A stretch of 43,830 bases of DNA, taken from contig JAEZKE010000018.1 of the NCBI GenBank assembly GCA_023436175.1, forward strand, positions 1 through 43,830, written 5' to 3'. Origin of the DNA: Methanobacteriota archaeon. Lineage in GTDB: Archaea; Methanobacteriota; Methanobacteria; Methanobacteriales; Methanobacteriaceae. Numbering within the stretch: position 1 is the stretch's first letter; every line of letters starts with the position of its first letter. Position numbers and translations under genes: made by a program. Under the pieces are notes generated by a model. It worked only from the letters and a program-made list of their open reading frames with translations, made no database searches and was not told the origin of the DNA. This document shows, in pieces, positions 16,179 to 26,277 of this stretch.

Positions 16179-16903
16179 ATAAAATCCTCATCTCATAATA
16201 CGAATTTGAATACACTTATTTTTTGATCAACCGCTCAAAAATCCTCAAAAAATCTCTCAAAAATCTCCGATTTTTGTAAGCTACGATTTTTTGGGAGTTA
16301 GAAAATGTTGTCAAAACTTACAGTTTTGACACAGCAAAATTTTTAATTTTGCATGTTTCACATTTTCTAAAATTCAAAGCATTCGAAAACCGTAGGTTTT
16401 CGATGTTTGCGGAACTTAGTTCCGCAACAGTGAAAATTTTCAATTTTCACATGCCCCAAAAATTCTTTGAATTTTTGAGAGAATTTTTGTCATTATCAAA
16501 ATCTAGGATTTTGATGAGTCACAAACGAAGTTTGTGAACATCCCAAACATTTCATGTTTGAGGACTTTTTTAAAAAGCCCTCGAAAATTGAAGCATGAAA
16601 AAATCTACAATTTTTTCTGCCCCAAAATCATAGATTTTGAGGGATTTTCGGGGCGTGTAAAAATCCTTGATTTTTACGGTTGAAAATCGGAGATTTTCAA
16701 ACACCAAAAATCAAAGATTTTTGAGCGGTTGGAGGGAATTTCAGGGGCTCCATTTATAATCCTCATACTATTAATATAATTTATATTATACTTATTTTTT
16801 AAGCACTGGAGCAATCAATTGTAGTATAAAAACAAAAATTTAAAAATAAGGCCAATAGTCTGTTTATTTTTAATATCAGTGGCGATTTATTGCATATTTT
16901 CCT
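16179..16903. other. 725-bp gene-free spacer holding the hairpin array
   Basis: Between the PAS protein and the histidine kinase, both on the minus strand. 16226-16731 is the palindrome array. The flanks (16179-16225 and 16732-16903) are AT-rich with no gene. On the plus strand TTGGAGGGAATTTCAGGGG follows the array's right end. A 62-codon frame at 16349-16537 reads through palindromes and is not credible as a gene. Confidence 0.7.
16226..16731. repeat. Half-kilobase array of about 15 distinct 3-nt-loop palindromes with terminal inverted repeat
   Basis: Ends are a perfect 16-bp inverted repeat, 16228-16243 and 16716-16731. Inside I find palindromes with arms of 7-10 bp and 3-nt loops centred near 16267, 16320, 16343, 16393, 16417, 16440, 16467, 16505, 16528, 16552, 16567 (one mismatch), 16635, 16667, 16690 and 16714, and one with a 5-nt loop near 16606. 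Wider stems (16246-16254/16285-16293; 16298-16307/16361-16370) enclose one and two of these. Nearly all arms run A-rich to T-rich through the centre, yet arm and loop sequences differ. It lies between two minus-strand genes. There is no protein and no CRISPR-type identical repeat. Confidence 0.85.
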
Positions 16904-18133
16904 CTATGGGGGGAAGGTAGGTATAGTAAAATAGAATGTTGAGCCCACTCCTAACTCTGATTCAACCCAGATTTTACCGCCATGCCGTTCAATTATTCTT
17001 TTAACTACTGCTAATCCAATTCCAGTTCCTTGATATTCATCCAATGTGTGTAATCTTTGAAATATTGTGAAAATACGTTCAGCATATTGTGGATCCATCC
17101 CAATTCCATTATCTCGCACACTAAAGATATATTCTCTATTTTCGCTTAATTCTGCTGAAATGTGTATTTTTGGTGGTTCATCAGGCTTACTGAATTTTAT
17201 TGAGTTGGATATAAGATTCTGGAACACTTTAGTAAGCTGTCCTTGATCAGCTATTATTATAGGGAGCTCGTCATGGGTAATTTTTACATTACAATCTTCA
17301 ATCAGGCCTTTTAAATAAAATAAAGCAGTATTTAATGCTTCATTGGGGTCTATTTTTATAAATTTCCCGCCAGTTGTCATTATCCTGGAATATTCCAGTA
17401 AATCGAGGATCATCTGCTGCATCCTTTGAGCAGCTTCTACTACATACTCAATAAACTCATCAGCATCAGGATCTAATTTTTCTTTATAACGGCGCTCCAA
17501 AAGCTGTGTAAAACTTGAAATAGTTCGCAATGGCTCCTGCAAGTCGTGAGAAGCAACATAAGCAAACTGCTGCAGTTCATTATTAGAACGCTTTAATTCT
17601 TCTTCTAATTTTTTTCGTTCAGTAATATCGACAACTACCATTTTAAATGTGGTTTCATGGTTAAACTGAGGTAACATTTCAATGTGAGCATAAAAAATAA
17701 TTCCATTTTTTTTGATTAACCCAAGATCGAATACCTGTTTCTCCCGGGTTTCTATGGCCTGTTTACAGTAATCTAAAAATGTTTGTGAGTATTTTGGGGC
17801 TATGTACCATCTAAATAATGTTTTAACCAGATGTTTTTTATCAAAACCTAATAATTCTGCACCTGCGGTATTTAACTCTGTAATTGCGCTGGTTGCATCA
17901 AGCGTAAAATAACTAACAGGGGCAAAATTGTAAAGATCATAATATTTCTCGTTTAATTCCTCTAATTCTGCTCTGGAATGTCTGAGTTCTTCATTCTGCA
18001 TTTCCAGTTCAATCTGGTGTACCTGGAGTTCATGGATAATTGCATCAATATCTTCTGGAAGATTTTCTAAATTCTCTGTTTTTTCACGTAGTCTCTCTTC
18101 TGCAACAGAACGTAATTTTTCTTTTCTATCCAT
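16904..18133 (-). CDS. PAS-domain sensor histidine kinase
   Basis: 409 residues, no membrane segment, so cytoplasmic. Order: N-terminal helix with HELQVHQIELEMQNEELR (25-60, often seen beside CheB/CheR-type PAS proteins), PAS/PAC (about 65-175), HisKA with phospho-acceptor H196 (AYVASHDLQEPLR), and HATPase with an N box (FQNLISNSIKFS), DNGIGMD and GTGIGLAVVKR. No receiver domain and no response regulator gene are in the window, so its phosphate target is unknown. Co-directional with the CheB-CheR fusion upstream (122 bp apart), so possibly in one operon. Confidence 0.9.
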   Translation of the reverse strand: MDRKEKLRSVAEERLREKTENLENLPEDIDAIIHELQVHQIELEMQNEELRHSRAELEELNEKYYDLYNFAPVSYFTLDATSAITELNTAGAELLGFDKKHLVKTLFRWYIAPKYSQTFLDYCKQAIETREKQVFDLGLIKKNGIIFYAHIEMLPQFNHETTFKMVVVDITERKKLEEELKRSNNELQQFAYVASHDLQEPLRTISSFTQLLERRYKEKLDPDADEFIEYVVEAAQRMQQMILDLLEYSRIMTTGGKFIKIDPNEALNTALFYLKGLIEDCNVKITHDELPIIIADQGQLTKVFQNLISNSIKFSKPDEPPKIHISAELSENREYIFSVRDNGIGMDPQYAERIFTIFQRLHTLDEYQGTGIGLAVVKRIIERHGGKIWVESELGVGSTFYFTIPTFPP

Positions 18134-18254
18134 TATTAGAAGCTCCTTCTTCTCAGATACTTAAAATTTATTTTATTTTGAATAGGAGAATATTATTAAT
18201 CTAAAATTTCATGAAATCAAGATTAATTTAATTTTTAAGGTAACAGTCTCTTAA

Positions 18255-21152
18255 TTATTTCTTTTGATATTCGGGATTGTTAGTTATGTCTTCAATTGCA
18301 AGGAGAATTAATCCTTTTCCTATGGTTTTGTCACCTACTCGTTTTTCTTGAAGCTTTCGACCATTTAGAAGCATTTTTTTATGCCCTATTTCTGGGAAGT
18401 CATGTTCAACTAGAAAATTTTCAAATTTCTGATTTTTAGGAAGTATTTTTTCCAGTAAGTCTCTTAGTTTAGGAATATTCCATTGATTGTTTCCCAGTCT
18501 GTAAAGTAATTCCCCTTCAGTTGCTTCTTCTTCGACCTTAAATTTATCGTAAAATGAATCATTTGCAGATATAACTTTTAATTCATCATCTAATACTACA
18601 AGTGGCTCACGTACAGTGTCCACTATACTTTTAACGTATTCTAATTGGCCTGCAAGTTTCTGTATTTCTTTCTGCTCACTAATATCTGTAAATGTAATTA
18701 CAGCTCCATCAATAATATTTTCCAATGTTTTGTAGGGTATTATTCGTACAAGGTACCATCTTCCATCTTTTGTACGTACTTCTTTTTCTTTATAAATTAC
18801 CCGATCCATTACTTCTTTTATATCGTGAATCATGTTGTCATATTTTACATTGGATACAATATCTTCCAATGGCCGCCCTACGTCTGAAGGTATAAGGTTA
18901 ACTAATTTTGTAGTCTCTTTTGTGAAACGCTTTATTTTGGTATCTTTATCTACGAATATGGTTGGAACTTCTATACTGTTCAGGAGGTTGTTCATATCAT
19001 CGTTGACTTCAGACAGCTGGTCAACTTTATTTTGAAGTTCCGTATTTACAGTAAGTAATTCTTCATTTAAGGACTGTAATTCTTCTTTAGATGTTTCTAA
19101 TTCTTCGTTGGTACTTTGCAGTTCTTCATTCATGGACTGTAATTCTTCATTAGCAGATTTAAGCTCTTCATTTGAAGTTTCAAGCTCCTCTATAGTTGTA
19201 TGAAGCCGTTCTTTTGTTACTCTTAACTCCTCTTCAAGTTCTCGGATACGTTTATCTTTTTTAGGGGTAGTTTCAGGAATTTTTAATTCCTCTTTTTTTG
19301 ATGGCTCTATATCTCTAAATGTGACCATTAAAAGACCTTCCATTAATTTGGGCTGATTAATAGGTCGCACTGTTAAATTAATTGTTTGATAGCTCCCATT
19401 AGTTTTAACATCTAAATTTTTGTATTCTACTTCTTTATTTTTTAAAATTGCTTCATTTATGGCGGAATTAAGTTCAAATTTGATTCCCTCTCTTGCCATA
19501 TCAACGATACTGAGATTTGCTACGCCTTCGGCTGGTTCTAAATATTTTCCTACTCTTCCATGGATGAAAACGATTCTTCCATCGCTATTGGCAATTACTG
19601 TGGGTGGAGCGTACCGTTCAATTAACAATTTTTCAACATTTTTAGAAATGTTATTGTCTGCTTTTCCAAGTATTTCTAAATCTTCAACAGCAGTAGTGTA
19701 GTCCTGCGGTAATCTTGCATATGGAAATCTAACAAAATCTCCTGCAGGGGTATGGTCAGTCTTTTTAGATTTATAGATCTTCCATTTATTATCCATGGTG
19801 GTAAATGATTCTACAAAGTTACTTATACTTTCTGATGGGCCAAGGAATAGAATGCCTCCTGATTTCAGGGCATAATTAAATGCGGATAACATTTTTTTCT
19901 GGGCATCTTTATTCATATAGATTAAAACATTTCTGCAGGATATTGCATCCAGTTTACTAAATGGAGGATTAATAAGAACATCGTGGGGAGCAAATATTGC
20001 CATTTCCCTTATACTTTTTTTAACTTTATAGCCATCTCCTTCTTTGGTAAAAAATCTATGTAAACGTTCTGAATTTACCTCTTTGACAATAGTACTTGGA
20101 TAAATAGCACTTCGAGCGATGTCAATGGCATCTTCATCTATATCTGTACCGAAAAGTTGAACTTCCAAATGTCTCCCTGATTGGTCCAGGTATTCCTGAA
20201 TAATCATGGCAATGGAATAAACTTCTTCACCAGTGGAGCAACCTGGAACCCAAATACGAACTCTTTCTCCATCCCTTTTTTTATCAAGCACTTCTGATAT
20301 TAAATATTTTTCAAAGGCTTTAAATCCATCAGAATCCCTAAAAAAGCTTGTAACATTAATTAAAAGTTCTTTAAATAGCGTATTAATTTCTTTAGGGTGT
20401 TTCTGGATGTATTCTAGATAATCAGATACTTTATCAATCTGGTGGACGTTCATCCTCCTTGCAATCCGTCTGTTTATAGTGCTTTCTTTGTATAATGAAA
20501 AATCGTGTCCTGTCTTGTTCCTAATTAAAATGAGAATTTTTTGAAGTGAACTGAGTGTTTCCTCATCTTTTCCAATTATCCTTTTAGGAGGTCTCTTACC
20601 TATTCGTTTTACATATGAAATTAAATCTTCAGGTATCTTTTCAGGCGGTGCAATATAATCTACAAGGTCCGTATCTATTGCACTGGACGGCATACTTCCA
20701 GATACTGCAGAATCTGGGTCTTGAGCTATTACCATTCCACCCATACTTTTAACAGCTCTTATACCGATAGTACCATCTGATCCAAATCCTGAGAGAATTA
20801 TTCCAATTGCATACTCTTCCATGTCATCTGCTAATGATTGAAAAAAGAAATCAATGGGTCTTCGTAGTCCATGTGGCTCTTTAGGGACAGCAAGATGCAA
20901 TGTTCCATTTATAATCCCTACATTTTTATTTGGGGGAGTAACGTACATTTTATTTGGTTCAACATGCATTCCCTCTTCTATTTCAAGAACTTCCATATCG
21001 GTATATCTTGTAAGCAATTCTGCCATTGAGCTTTTATGAGCGGGATCCAGATGTTGAATAAGGACAAATCCTACACCAGAGTCAGTAGGCATATTACTGA
21101 ACATTCTTCCTAAAGCTTCCAGTCCTCCTGCAGATGAACCAATACCTACCAC
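18255..21152 (-). CDS. CheB-CheR fusion with coiled coil and PAS domains (5' end frameshifted)
   Basis: 965 residues from GTG 21152. Methylesterase domain (1-175) has the full triad S7 (GSSAGG), H34 (IQHLDP) and D126 (GFGSDG). Methyltransferase domain (about 200-460) has the SAM motif VPGCSTGEEVYS. A PAS-like segment (about 490-600) follows, then a long E-rich coiled coil of NEELQSxNEEL repeats (about 625-720), and two PAS regions to the end. No kinase. The real start is probably ATG 21211 with GGAGG 6 nt upstream. That frame gives MTDQGKDKLKDDPKDGKK and then stops; one extra A in the A6 run (21158-21163) would join it to IPVVGIGSSAGG. Family knowledge: it adds and removes methyl groups on glutamates of signalling proteins. 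No MCP receptor is present. Confidence 0.88.
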   Translation of the reverse strand: MVGIGSSAGGLEALGRMFSNMPTDSGVGFVLIQHLDPAHKSSMAELLTRYTDMEVLEIEEGMHVEPNKMYVTPPNKNVGIINGTLHLAVPKEPHGLRRPIDFFFQSLADDMEEYAIGIILSGFGSDGTIGIRAVKSMGGMVIAQDPDSAVSGSMPSSAIDTDLVDYIAPPEKIPEDLISYVKRIGKRPPKRIIGKDEETLSSLQKILILIRNKTGHDFSLYKESTINRRIARRMNVHQIDKVSDYLEYIQKHPKEINTLFKELLINVTSFFRDSDGFKAFEKYLISEVLDKKRDGERVRIWVPGCSTGEEVYSIAMIIQEYLDQSGRHLEVQLFGTDIDEDAIDIARSAIYPSTIVKEVNSERLHRFFTKEGDGYKVKKSIREMAIFAPHDVLINPPFSKLDAISCRNVLIYMNKDAQKKMLSAFNYALKSGGILFLGPSESISNFVESFTTMDNKWKIYKSKKTDHTPAGDFVRFPYARLPQDYTTAVEDLEILGKADNNISKNVEKLLIERYAPPTVIANSDGRIVFIHGRVGKYLEPAEGVANLSIVDMAREGIKFELNSAINEAILKNKEVEYKNLDVKTNGSYQTINLTVRPINQPKLMEGLLMVTFRDIEPSKKEELKIPETTPKKDKRIRELEEELRVTKERLHTTIEELETSNEELKSANEELQSMNEELQSTNEELETSKEELQSLNEELLTVNTELQNKVDQLSEVNDDMNNLLNSIEVPTIFVDKDTKIKRFTKETTKLVNLIPSDVGRPLEDIVSNVKYDNMIHDIKEVMDRVIYKEKEVRTKDGRWYLVRIIPYKTLENIIDGAVITFTDISEQKEIQKLAGQLEYVKSIVDTVREPLVVLDDELKVISANDSFYDKFKVEEEATEGELLYRLGNNQWNIPKLRDLLEKILPKNQKFENFLVEHDFPEIGHKKMLLNGRKLQEKRVGDKTIGKGLILLAIEDITNNPEYQKK

Positions 21153-21222
21153 TGGAATTTTTTCCCGTCTTTAGGATCATCTTTTAACTTATCTTTGCCC
21201 TGATCTGTCATTTTGCGCCTCC
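21147..21222 (-). other. Ribosome site, start codon and A6 frameshift of CheB-CheR
   Basis: On the minus strand: GGAGG (21222-21218), ATG (21211-21209), then 18 codons to a run of six A (21163-21158). Frame 0 stops soon after; the CheB frame is reached by a -1 slip or one inserted A. The second CheB-CheR protein has a matching charged N-terminus followed by FPIVGIGSS, which supports the extended start. Confidence 0.7.
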
Positions 21223-21629
21223 AGCACTATTTTCAAACGTAATTATGCTCTAAATTTGTTAATGATAAATTTGCAATAAATTCTTATTTCAAATCTTAAT
21301 TTAAATATTAATTTTTATGATGCAGGTAGTTATTATATTTTTATATAAAAATTTTAAATAGATGTTAACAGGTAAAAACGTATTGGATGAAGCTAAACTT
21401 AATTAATTAGGAATTTAATGGTTTAAAATATAATAGAAGCTGTTAATATAGAAAATATTGTTATTTGATTTTAAAATAAATGATATTTTACGTGTTATGT
21501 ATGTTAAATCACTTTAAAGATATAAAAAGTTAAACTAAGAATAATTAAACGAAAAATACAAAACTTTAAGAATTTTCAATATTAAAAAGTTTGACAAGCT
21601 ATTAATGTATTAAAAAACAAACTTATGTT
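21212..21629. other. AT-rich divergent spacer
   Basis: 418 bp between the CheB-CheR start (minus strand) and small coiled-coil protein 3 (plus strand). Strongly AT-rich, with several poly-A/T stretches. Apart from the CheB-CheR ribosome site at its left edge I see no operator palindrome, hairpin or reading frame in it. Promoters for both sides must lie here. Confidence 0.5.
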
Positions 21630-21953
21630 ATGCCTCAAAGAGATGAAGAAAACCTGACAGAAAAAATTGAGGAGCTTAAAAAAGTACAGAAAGCATACTC
21701 AAAGACATCAGAAGAGATCGTTAAAACTCTTAAAGAACTTAAGAAATCTCAGGGGGAATATATAGAGTTGATAAAAGAACATCAGAATTACTGGCGTAAT
21801 GAATTAGAAAAAACAGAATATAAGGACACTTCAAGACGTAAAAAGCTTGAAAAAACGCTTAAAAATGAAGAAAAAATCCTCAAAAAACTTGAAGGAGCGT
21901 TAAAACATACTGAGAGTAGAATTGAATTTCATGAGAAACATAATCATAATTAA
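21630..21953 (+). CDS. Small YW-motif coiled-coil protein 3
   Basis: 107 residues, Glu/Lys-rich, helical throughout. Motif: KEHQNYWRNELEKTEYKD followed by RRKKLEKTLKNEEKILKK, aligned with members 1, 4 and 5. The first residues MPQRDEEN resemble MPKQEEEK and MPQEDYSK of members 4 and 5. No ribosome site precedes the ATG, consistent with a leaderless message. Divergent from the CheB-CheR fusion and 62 bp before member 4. Function unknown; a binding partner or methylation substrate of the signalling proteins is a guess. Confidence 0.75.
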   Translation: MPQRDEENLTEKIEELKKVQKAYSKTSEEIVKTLKELKKSQGEYIELIKEHQNYWRNELEKTEYKDTSRRKKLEKTLKNEEKILKKLEGALKHTESRIEFHEKHNHN

Positions 21954-22015
21954 ATTATAGTTTTTATAACATTAGTTACTTAATTTTTAATACTAATAAA
22001 AATATAATGTAGTAC

Positions 22016-22339
22016 ATGCCCAAACAAGAAGAGGAAAAAATGGGTAAACAGTCCCATAAACAGGAAACACTGGAAGAAAGACTTCGAAAAACTCGTAATG
22101 AAATAATAAAAACGTTCAAAGAACGGACAAAAACAGAAAAAGAGTTTCTAGAAACTATAGAAAAACAGAGAAGGTACTGGAAATACCAGTTGGAAAACAC
22201 TGATCCAAAAAAGGATAAAGAAAGATACGATGAACTCCAGGAAAAGATAAAGAACGAAGAAGAACTTATTAAACAAATTAAAGAAGAGTTAGATAACATA
22301 AGTAGAGAAATTAAGCTGGAAAAAGAACACAAATATTAG
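22016..22339 (+). CDS. Small YW-motif coiled-coil protein 4
   Basis: 107 residues. Motif: EKQRRYWKYQLENTDPKKDK then ERYDELQEKIKNEEELIKQ, near-identical in layout to member 5 (YWNNQIDTTDPQKDENRYNE). Charged, helical and without signal peptide or membrane segment. No ribosome site, and an AT-rich TAAAAATATA about 15-20 nt before the ATG suggests a leaderless transcript. It lies between member 3 and the second CheB-CheR gene (convergent, 88 bp apart). Confidence 0.75.
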   Translation: MPKQEEEKMGKQSHKQETLEERLRKTRNEIIKTFKERTKTEKEFLETIEKQRRYWKYQLENTDPKKDKERYDELQEKIKNEEELIKQIKEELDNISREIKLEKEHKY

Positions 22340-22427
22340 ACTATTTAAATTCTATTTAAAGATAAACTGGGCACATGTTTGTAAAATTAAGCATTTTTAT
22401 TGATTTATAACTCTTTTAATAAATTAT

Positions 22428-23897
22428 CTATGATTCACTCTTTTTAAGTTTGTATATTTTCCATTTAGAATTAAGTGTAGTAAATGATCCTGTAAAATTA
22501 CTTAGGCTCTCTGATGGGCCAAGAAATAGGATACCTTCTGGTTTTAATGCATAATTGAATGCAGATAATATTTTATTTTGAGCATCTTTATTCATGTAGA
22601 TCAAGACATTTCTGCATGATACTGCGTCAATTTTACTGAATGGAGGGTCAATAAGAATATCATGAATGACAAATATTGCCATTTCCCTTATATCCTTTTT
22701 AACTTTGTAGCTATCATCTTTTTTAGTGAAAAATTTACGCGCCCGCTCTGGATCCATATCATTGGATATTGTACTGGGATAAACTGCAGATCTGGCCTTT
22801 GAAATTGCCTCATCATCACTATCGGTACCGAAAATCCGGACTTCTAAGTTTTTTCCAGATTCTTCAAGGTATTCTTGGATAATTATTGCCGTAGAATACA
22901 CTTCTTCACCAGTGGAACACCCTGGAATCCATATACGTAACTTATCTCCATCAACCTTTTTATCAAGCACTTCTAATTTTAATTTCTCTTCAAAGACGTT
23001 AAATGCGTTAGGATCCCTAAAAAATTGTGTAACATTAATTAAAAACTCTTTAAAAAGTATATTTGCTTCGCATGGATTTTCCTGCATATACTTCTGATAA
23101 TAAGATATATTATTCATCTGAAGAATAGCCATTCGCCTTCGTATTCTCCGGTTTATTGTGCTTTCTTTATAAAGAAAAAAGTTATGTCCAGTGCGATCTT
23201 TGACTAAATCAAGTATTTTTTGCCTAGAATTAAGCATTTCTTTGTCCTGTCCAATTATTTTTATCTGGGATTTCTTTTTACGCCTGATGTATGAAACTAA
23301 ATATTCATGTATTTTCTCTGGCGGCACTACATAATCTATGAGATCAGTAGCTATTGCTCTGCTAGGCATAATATCAGATGACTTAAAAATTGAATCTGGG
23401 ACAATAACCATTCCTCCAGCGTTTTTGATGGCTTTTAATCCGTTAATTCCATCTGATCCAGACCCAGAAAGAATAATTCCAATAGAATTATCTTTTTGAG
23501 CATCTGCTAATGTTTGAAAAAATAAATCAATTGGCCTTAAATAATCAGGTTCTGAAGGTTTATCAACACTTAACTTGCCATTTATAATTTTTATTATCTT
23601 ATTTTGTGGAGTAACATACACTTTATCTGGTTGAACGTGCATTCCATTTTTAATTTCAAGGACTTCCATATCGGTATATCCTGCAATCAATTCTACTGCA
23701 CTGTTTTTATGTAATGAATTTAGATTTTGAATTAAAACAAATCCCATACCTGAATCAGGAGGAATATTACTGAATAATCTTTCCAGGGCTTCCAGTTCAT
23801 CTATGGATGAACCAATGCCCACTATAGGAAACTTTTCGTTTTTCTTATTTTTTGGATTATCTTCTATTTTTTTCCAGGTTTGCCTCTGACTTTCCAC
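22428..23897 (-). CDS. Short CheB-CheR fusion with degenerate methylesterase site
   Basis: 489 residues: CheB-like domain (20-200) and CheR methyltransferase domain (about 220-485). It ends where the longer paralogue at 18255 continues into PAS and coiled-coil regions. The SAM motif IPGCSTGEEVYS is intact. In CheB the serine remains (S31), but the GG after it is lost (GSSIDE against GSSAGG), and the catalytic His is Asn (N58, IQNLNS against IQHLDP); D149 is kept. The esterase is therefore probably dead and the methyltransferase active. Likely a duplicate of the neighbour that has specialised. It sits between coiled-coil members 4 and 5. Confidence 0.87.
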   Translation of the reverse strand: MESQRQTWKKIEDNPKNKKNEKFPIVGIGSSIDELEALERLFSNIPPDSGMGFVLIQNLNSLHKNSAVELIAGYTDMEVLEIKNGMHVQPDKVYVTPQNKIIKIINGKLSVDKPSEPDYLRPIDLFFQTLADAQKDNSIGIILSGSGSDGINGLKAIKNAGGMVIVPDSIFKSSDIMPSRAIATDLIDYVVPPEKIHEYLVSYIRRKKKSQIKIIGQDKEMLNSRQKILDLVKDRTGHNFFLYKESTINRRIRRRMAILQMNNISYYQKYMQENPCEANILFKEFLINVTQFFRDPNAFNVFEEKLKLEVLDKKVDGDKLRIWIPGCSTGEEVYSTAIIIQEYLEESGKNLEVRIFGTDSDDEAISKARSAVYPSTISNDMDPERARKFFTKKDDSYKVKKDIREMAIFVIHDILIDPPFSKIDAVSCRNVLIYMNKDAQNKILSAFNYALKPEGILFLGPSESLSNFTGSFTTLNSKWKIYKLKKSES

Positions 23898-24109
23898 ATA
23901 AATTCCCCTTTTAAGATAATCTTGGCTTAAAATGTCGCTTGAATTTTTAAGTAAAAATAAACGGAAGATTAAAATTCAATATGTAGTATATTACTTCACT
24001 GATTAATAATGGTATCACCGGAAAATAGAATTTTATTTAATACTGGAAATGGCAAGTTCAATTCATATATTAACAATTTTTTTATAATCATTAATACAAA
24101 TATATACAT

Positions 24110-24397
24110 ATGCCTCAAGAAGATTATAGTAAAAAAATGAGTGAAGAAACCAGCAGAACCCGTATTAATAGACTCAAAAATATGAAACGTGTTGAAATGG
24201 AATATTTAGATGCAGTTAAAAAACAGATTGGGTACTGGAATAACCAGATAGATACCACCGATCCGCAAAAAGATGAAAACAGATATAATGAACTTAAAAA
24301 GAACGCTGAAAAGGAAAAAGAGCATATTAAACAGGTTCAAGATGAATTAAACCGAATAAATGAACAAATTGAAAGAGAAATAAACGTTCGAAGATGA
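24110..24397 (+). CDS. Small YW-motif coiled-coil protein 5
   Basis: 95 residues. Motif: KKQIGYWNNQIDTTDPQKDE then NRYNELKKNAEKEKEHIKQV, closest to member 4. Charged and helical, with no recognised domain. The ATG follows AATATATACAT with no Shine-Dalgarno, so translation from a leaderless message is likely. It is divergent from the short CheB-CheR gene and convergent with the binding-protein gene that ends 22 bp away. It closes the signalling island. Confidence 0.75.
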   Translation: MPQEDYSKKMSEETSRTRINRLKNMKRVEMEYLDAVKKQIGYWNNQIDTTDPQKDENRYNELKKNAEKEKEHIKQVQDELNRINEQIEREINVRR

Positions 24398-24419
24398 ACA
24401 GTAGAAATATCTGGATATA

Positions 24420-25322
<903 letters not shown>

Positions 25323-25355
25323 TAATTCCTCCGTATCTTAACTCTGTGTCTTATA

Positions 25356-25367
25356 TAACGATTGTTA
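25356..25367. promoter_or_regulatory. TAAC(N4)GTTA operator, binding-protein promoter
   Basis: TAACGATTGTTA (ATAACGATTGTTAT with flanks), 34 bp upstream of the inferred start at 25322 on the minus strand. It overlaps a TATA-like TTATATAAG on that strand. Confidence 0.7.
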
Positions 25368-25585
25368 TATTTATTATATAAAGTTTCACTTTTAAAAATA
25401 GAAAAAAAATCAAATGTCTTTTAAAACGCTTGATTTGGGTTTCAATCAATTTTTAAGACATTTTTTGATATTTCAAATATGTTTCACTATAGGTATGATA
25501 TATACTTTACGATATCGTGCGTTTTAAATAATTTAAAGTTCATAAATAATATCAATTAAAAAATAAAAAGGTGAGTGAAGTATTA

Positions 25586-26185
25586 ATGGAATTTAAAGAA
25601 TTAGTACAGGAAAGATATGCTGCTAGAGAATACAACGGCAAAAAGATCGACGATAATAAAATAGATCAGATCCTTGAAATGATAAGACTTTCACCGTCTG
25701 CACTTAATCTACAGCCATGGAAAGTCAAAGTGGTAGCAGATGACGAATTAAAAGAAAAGCTGTATCAGAATTCAATGGATCAAAAGCACATAGCTGCATG
25801 TTCTCATGTACTGGTATTTTGTGCGAATACGGATTTACCGGGACTGGCCGAAAAGATAATAAATGGTATGAAAGCAGGAGGAGCACCTGAAGAAACTATT
25901 AAATTTTATGAAATGGCCGCGAACAATTTAACTGGCCGTATCCCTCCTGAAGCAAGACTCTGTGAGGCACAGAAGAATGTGTTTATTGCAGCGACACAGG
26001 GAATTTATGCTGCTAAATCGCTAGGAATAGATTCATGTATCGTTCAAGGATTTGATCCTGCTGCTTATTCTGAGATTCTGGACCTCCCATCTAATATTGT
26101 ACCTACTATCCTTGTTTTACTTGGATATGGTACTGATGGGCCAAATCCAAAAGTAAGATTCCCAAAAGAGGATATTTTACTTTAA
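25586..26185 (+). CDS. Nitroreductase-family flavoprotein
   Basis: 199 residues from ATG 25586, chosen because AGGTGAGTGA lies 10-16 nt upstream; a GTG at 25571 in the same frame overlaps that site. The family start VQERYAAREYNGKKIDDNK and RLSPSALNLQPWKVKVV define the FMN and NAD(P)H nitroreductase fold, and the C-terminal ILVLLGYGTDGPNPKVRFP is also typical. Substrate unknown. An ACGATATCGT palindrome (25509-25518) lies in its upstream region but does not match the sulfur operator. Confidence 0.88.
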   Translation: MEFKELVQERYAAREYNGKKIDDNKIDQILEMIRLSPSALNLQPWKVKVVADDELKEKLYQNSMDQKHIAACSHVLVFCANTDLPGLAEKIINGMKAGGAPEETIKFYEMAANNLTGRIPPEARLCEAQKNVFIAATQGIYAAKSLGIDSCIVQGFDPAAYSEILDLPSNIVPTILVLLGYGTDGPNPKVRFPKEDILL

Positions 26186-26277
26186 ACCATTATTTTTTTA
26201 TTTTTAAAATGAGTATTAAATGTCTGAATTTAAAAATAGATAGTATAAAAATAACTGAAAAAGAGGATAGGTGGGGT

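Noticed and set aside
16349..16537. 62-codon reading frame inside the hairpin array
   Set aside because: It is made of palindrome sequence, with no start signal.
16226..16731. CRISPR array
   Set aside because: Units are palindromes of different sequence with irregular spacing; there are no identical repeats with unique spacers and no cas genes nearby.
18195..18227. 8-bp dyad as terminator of CheB-CheR
   Set aside because: No T-rich tract follows on the minus strand; the stem is AT-only and could be chance.
25509..25518. ACGATATCGT as another regulon operator
   Set aside because: It lacks the TAAC and GTTA half-sites and occurs once.
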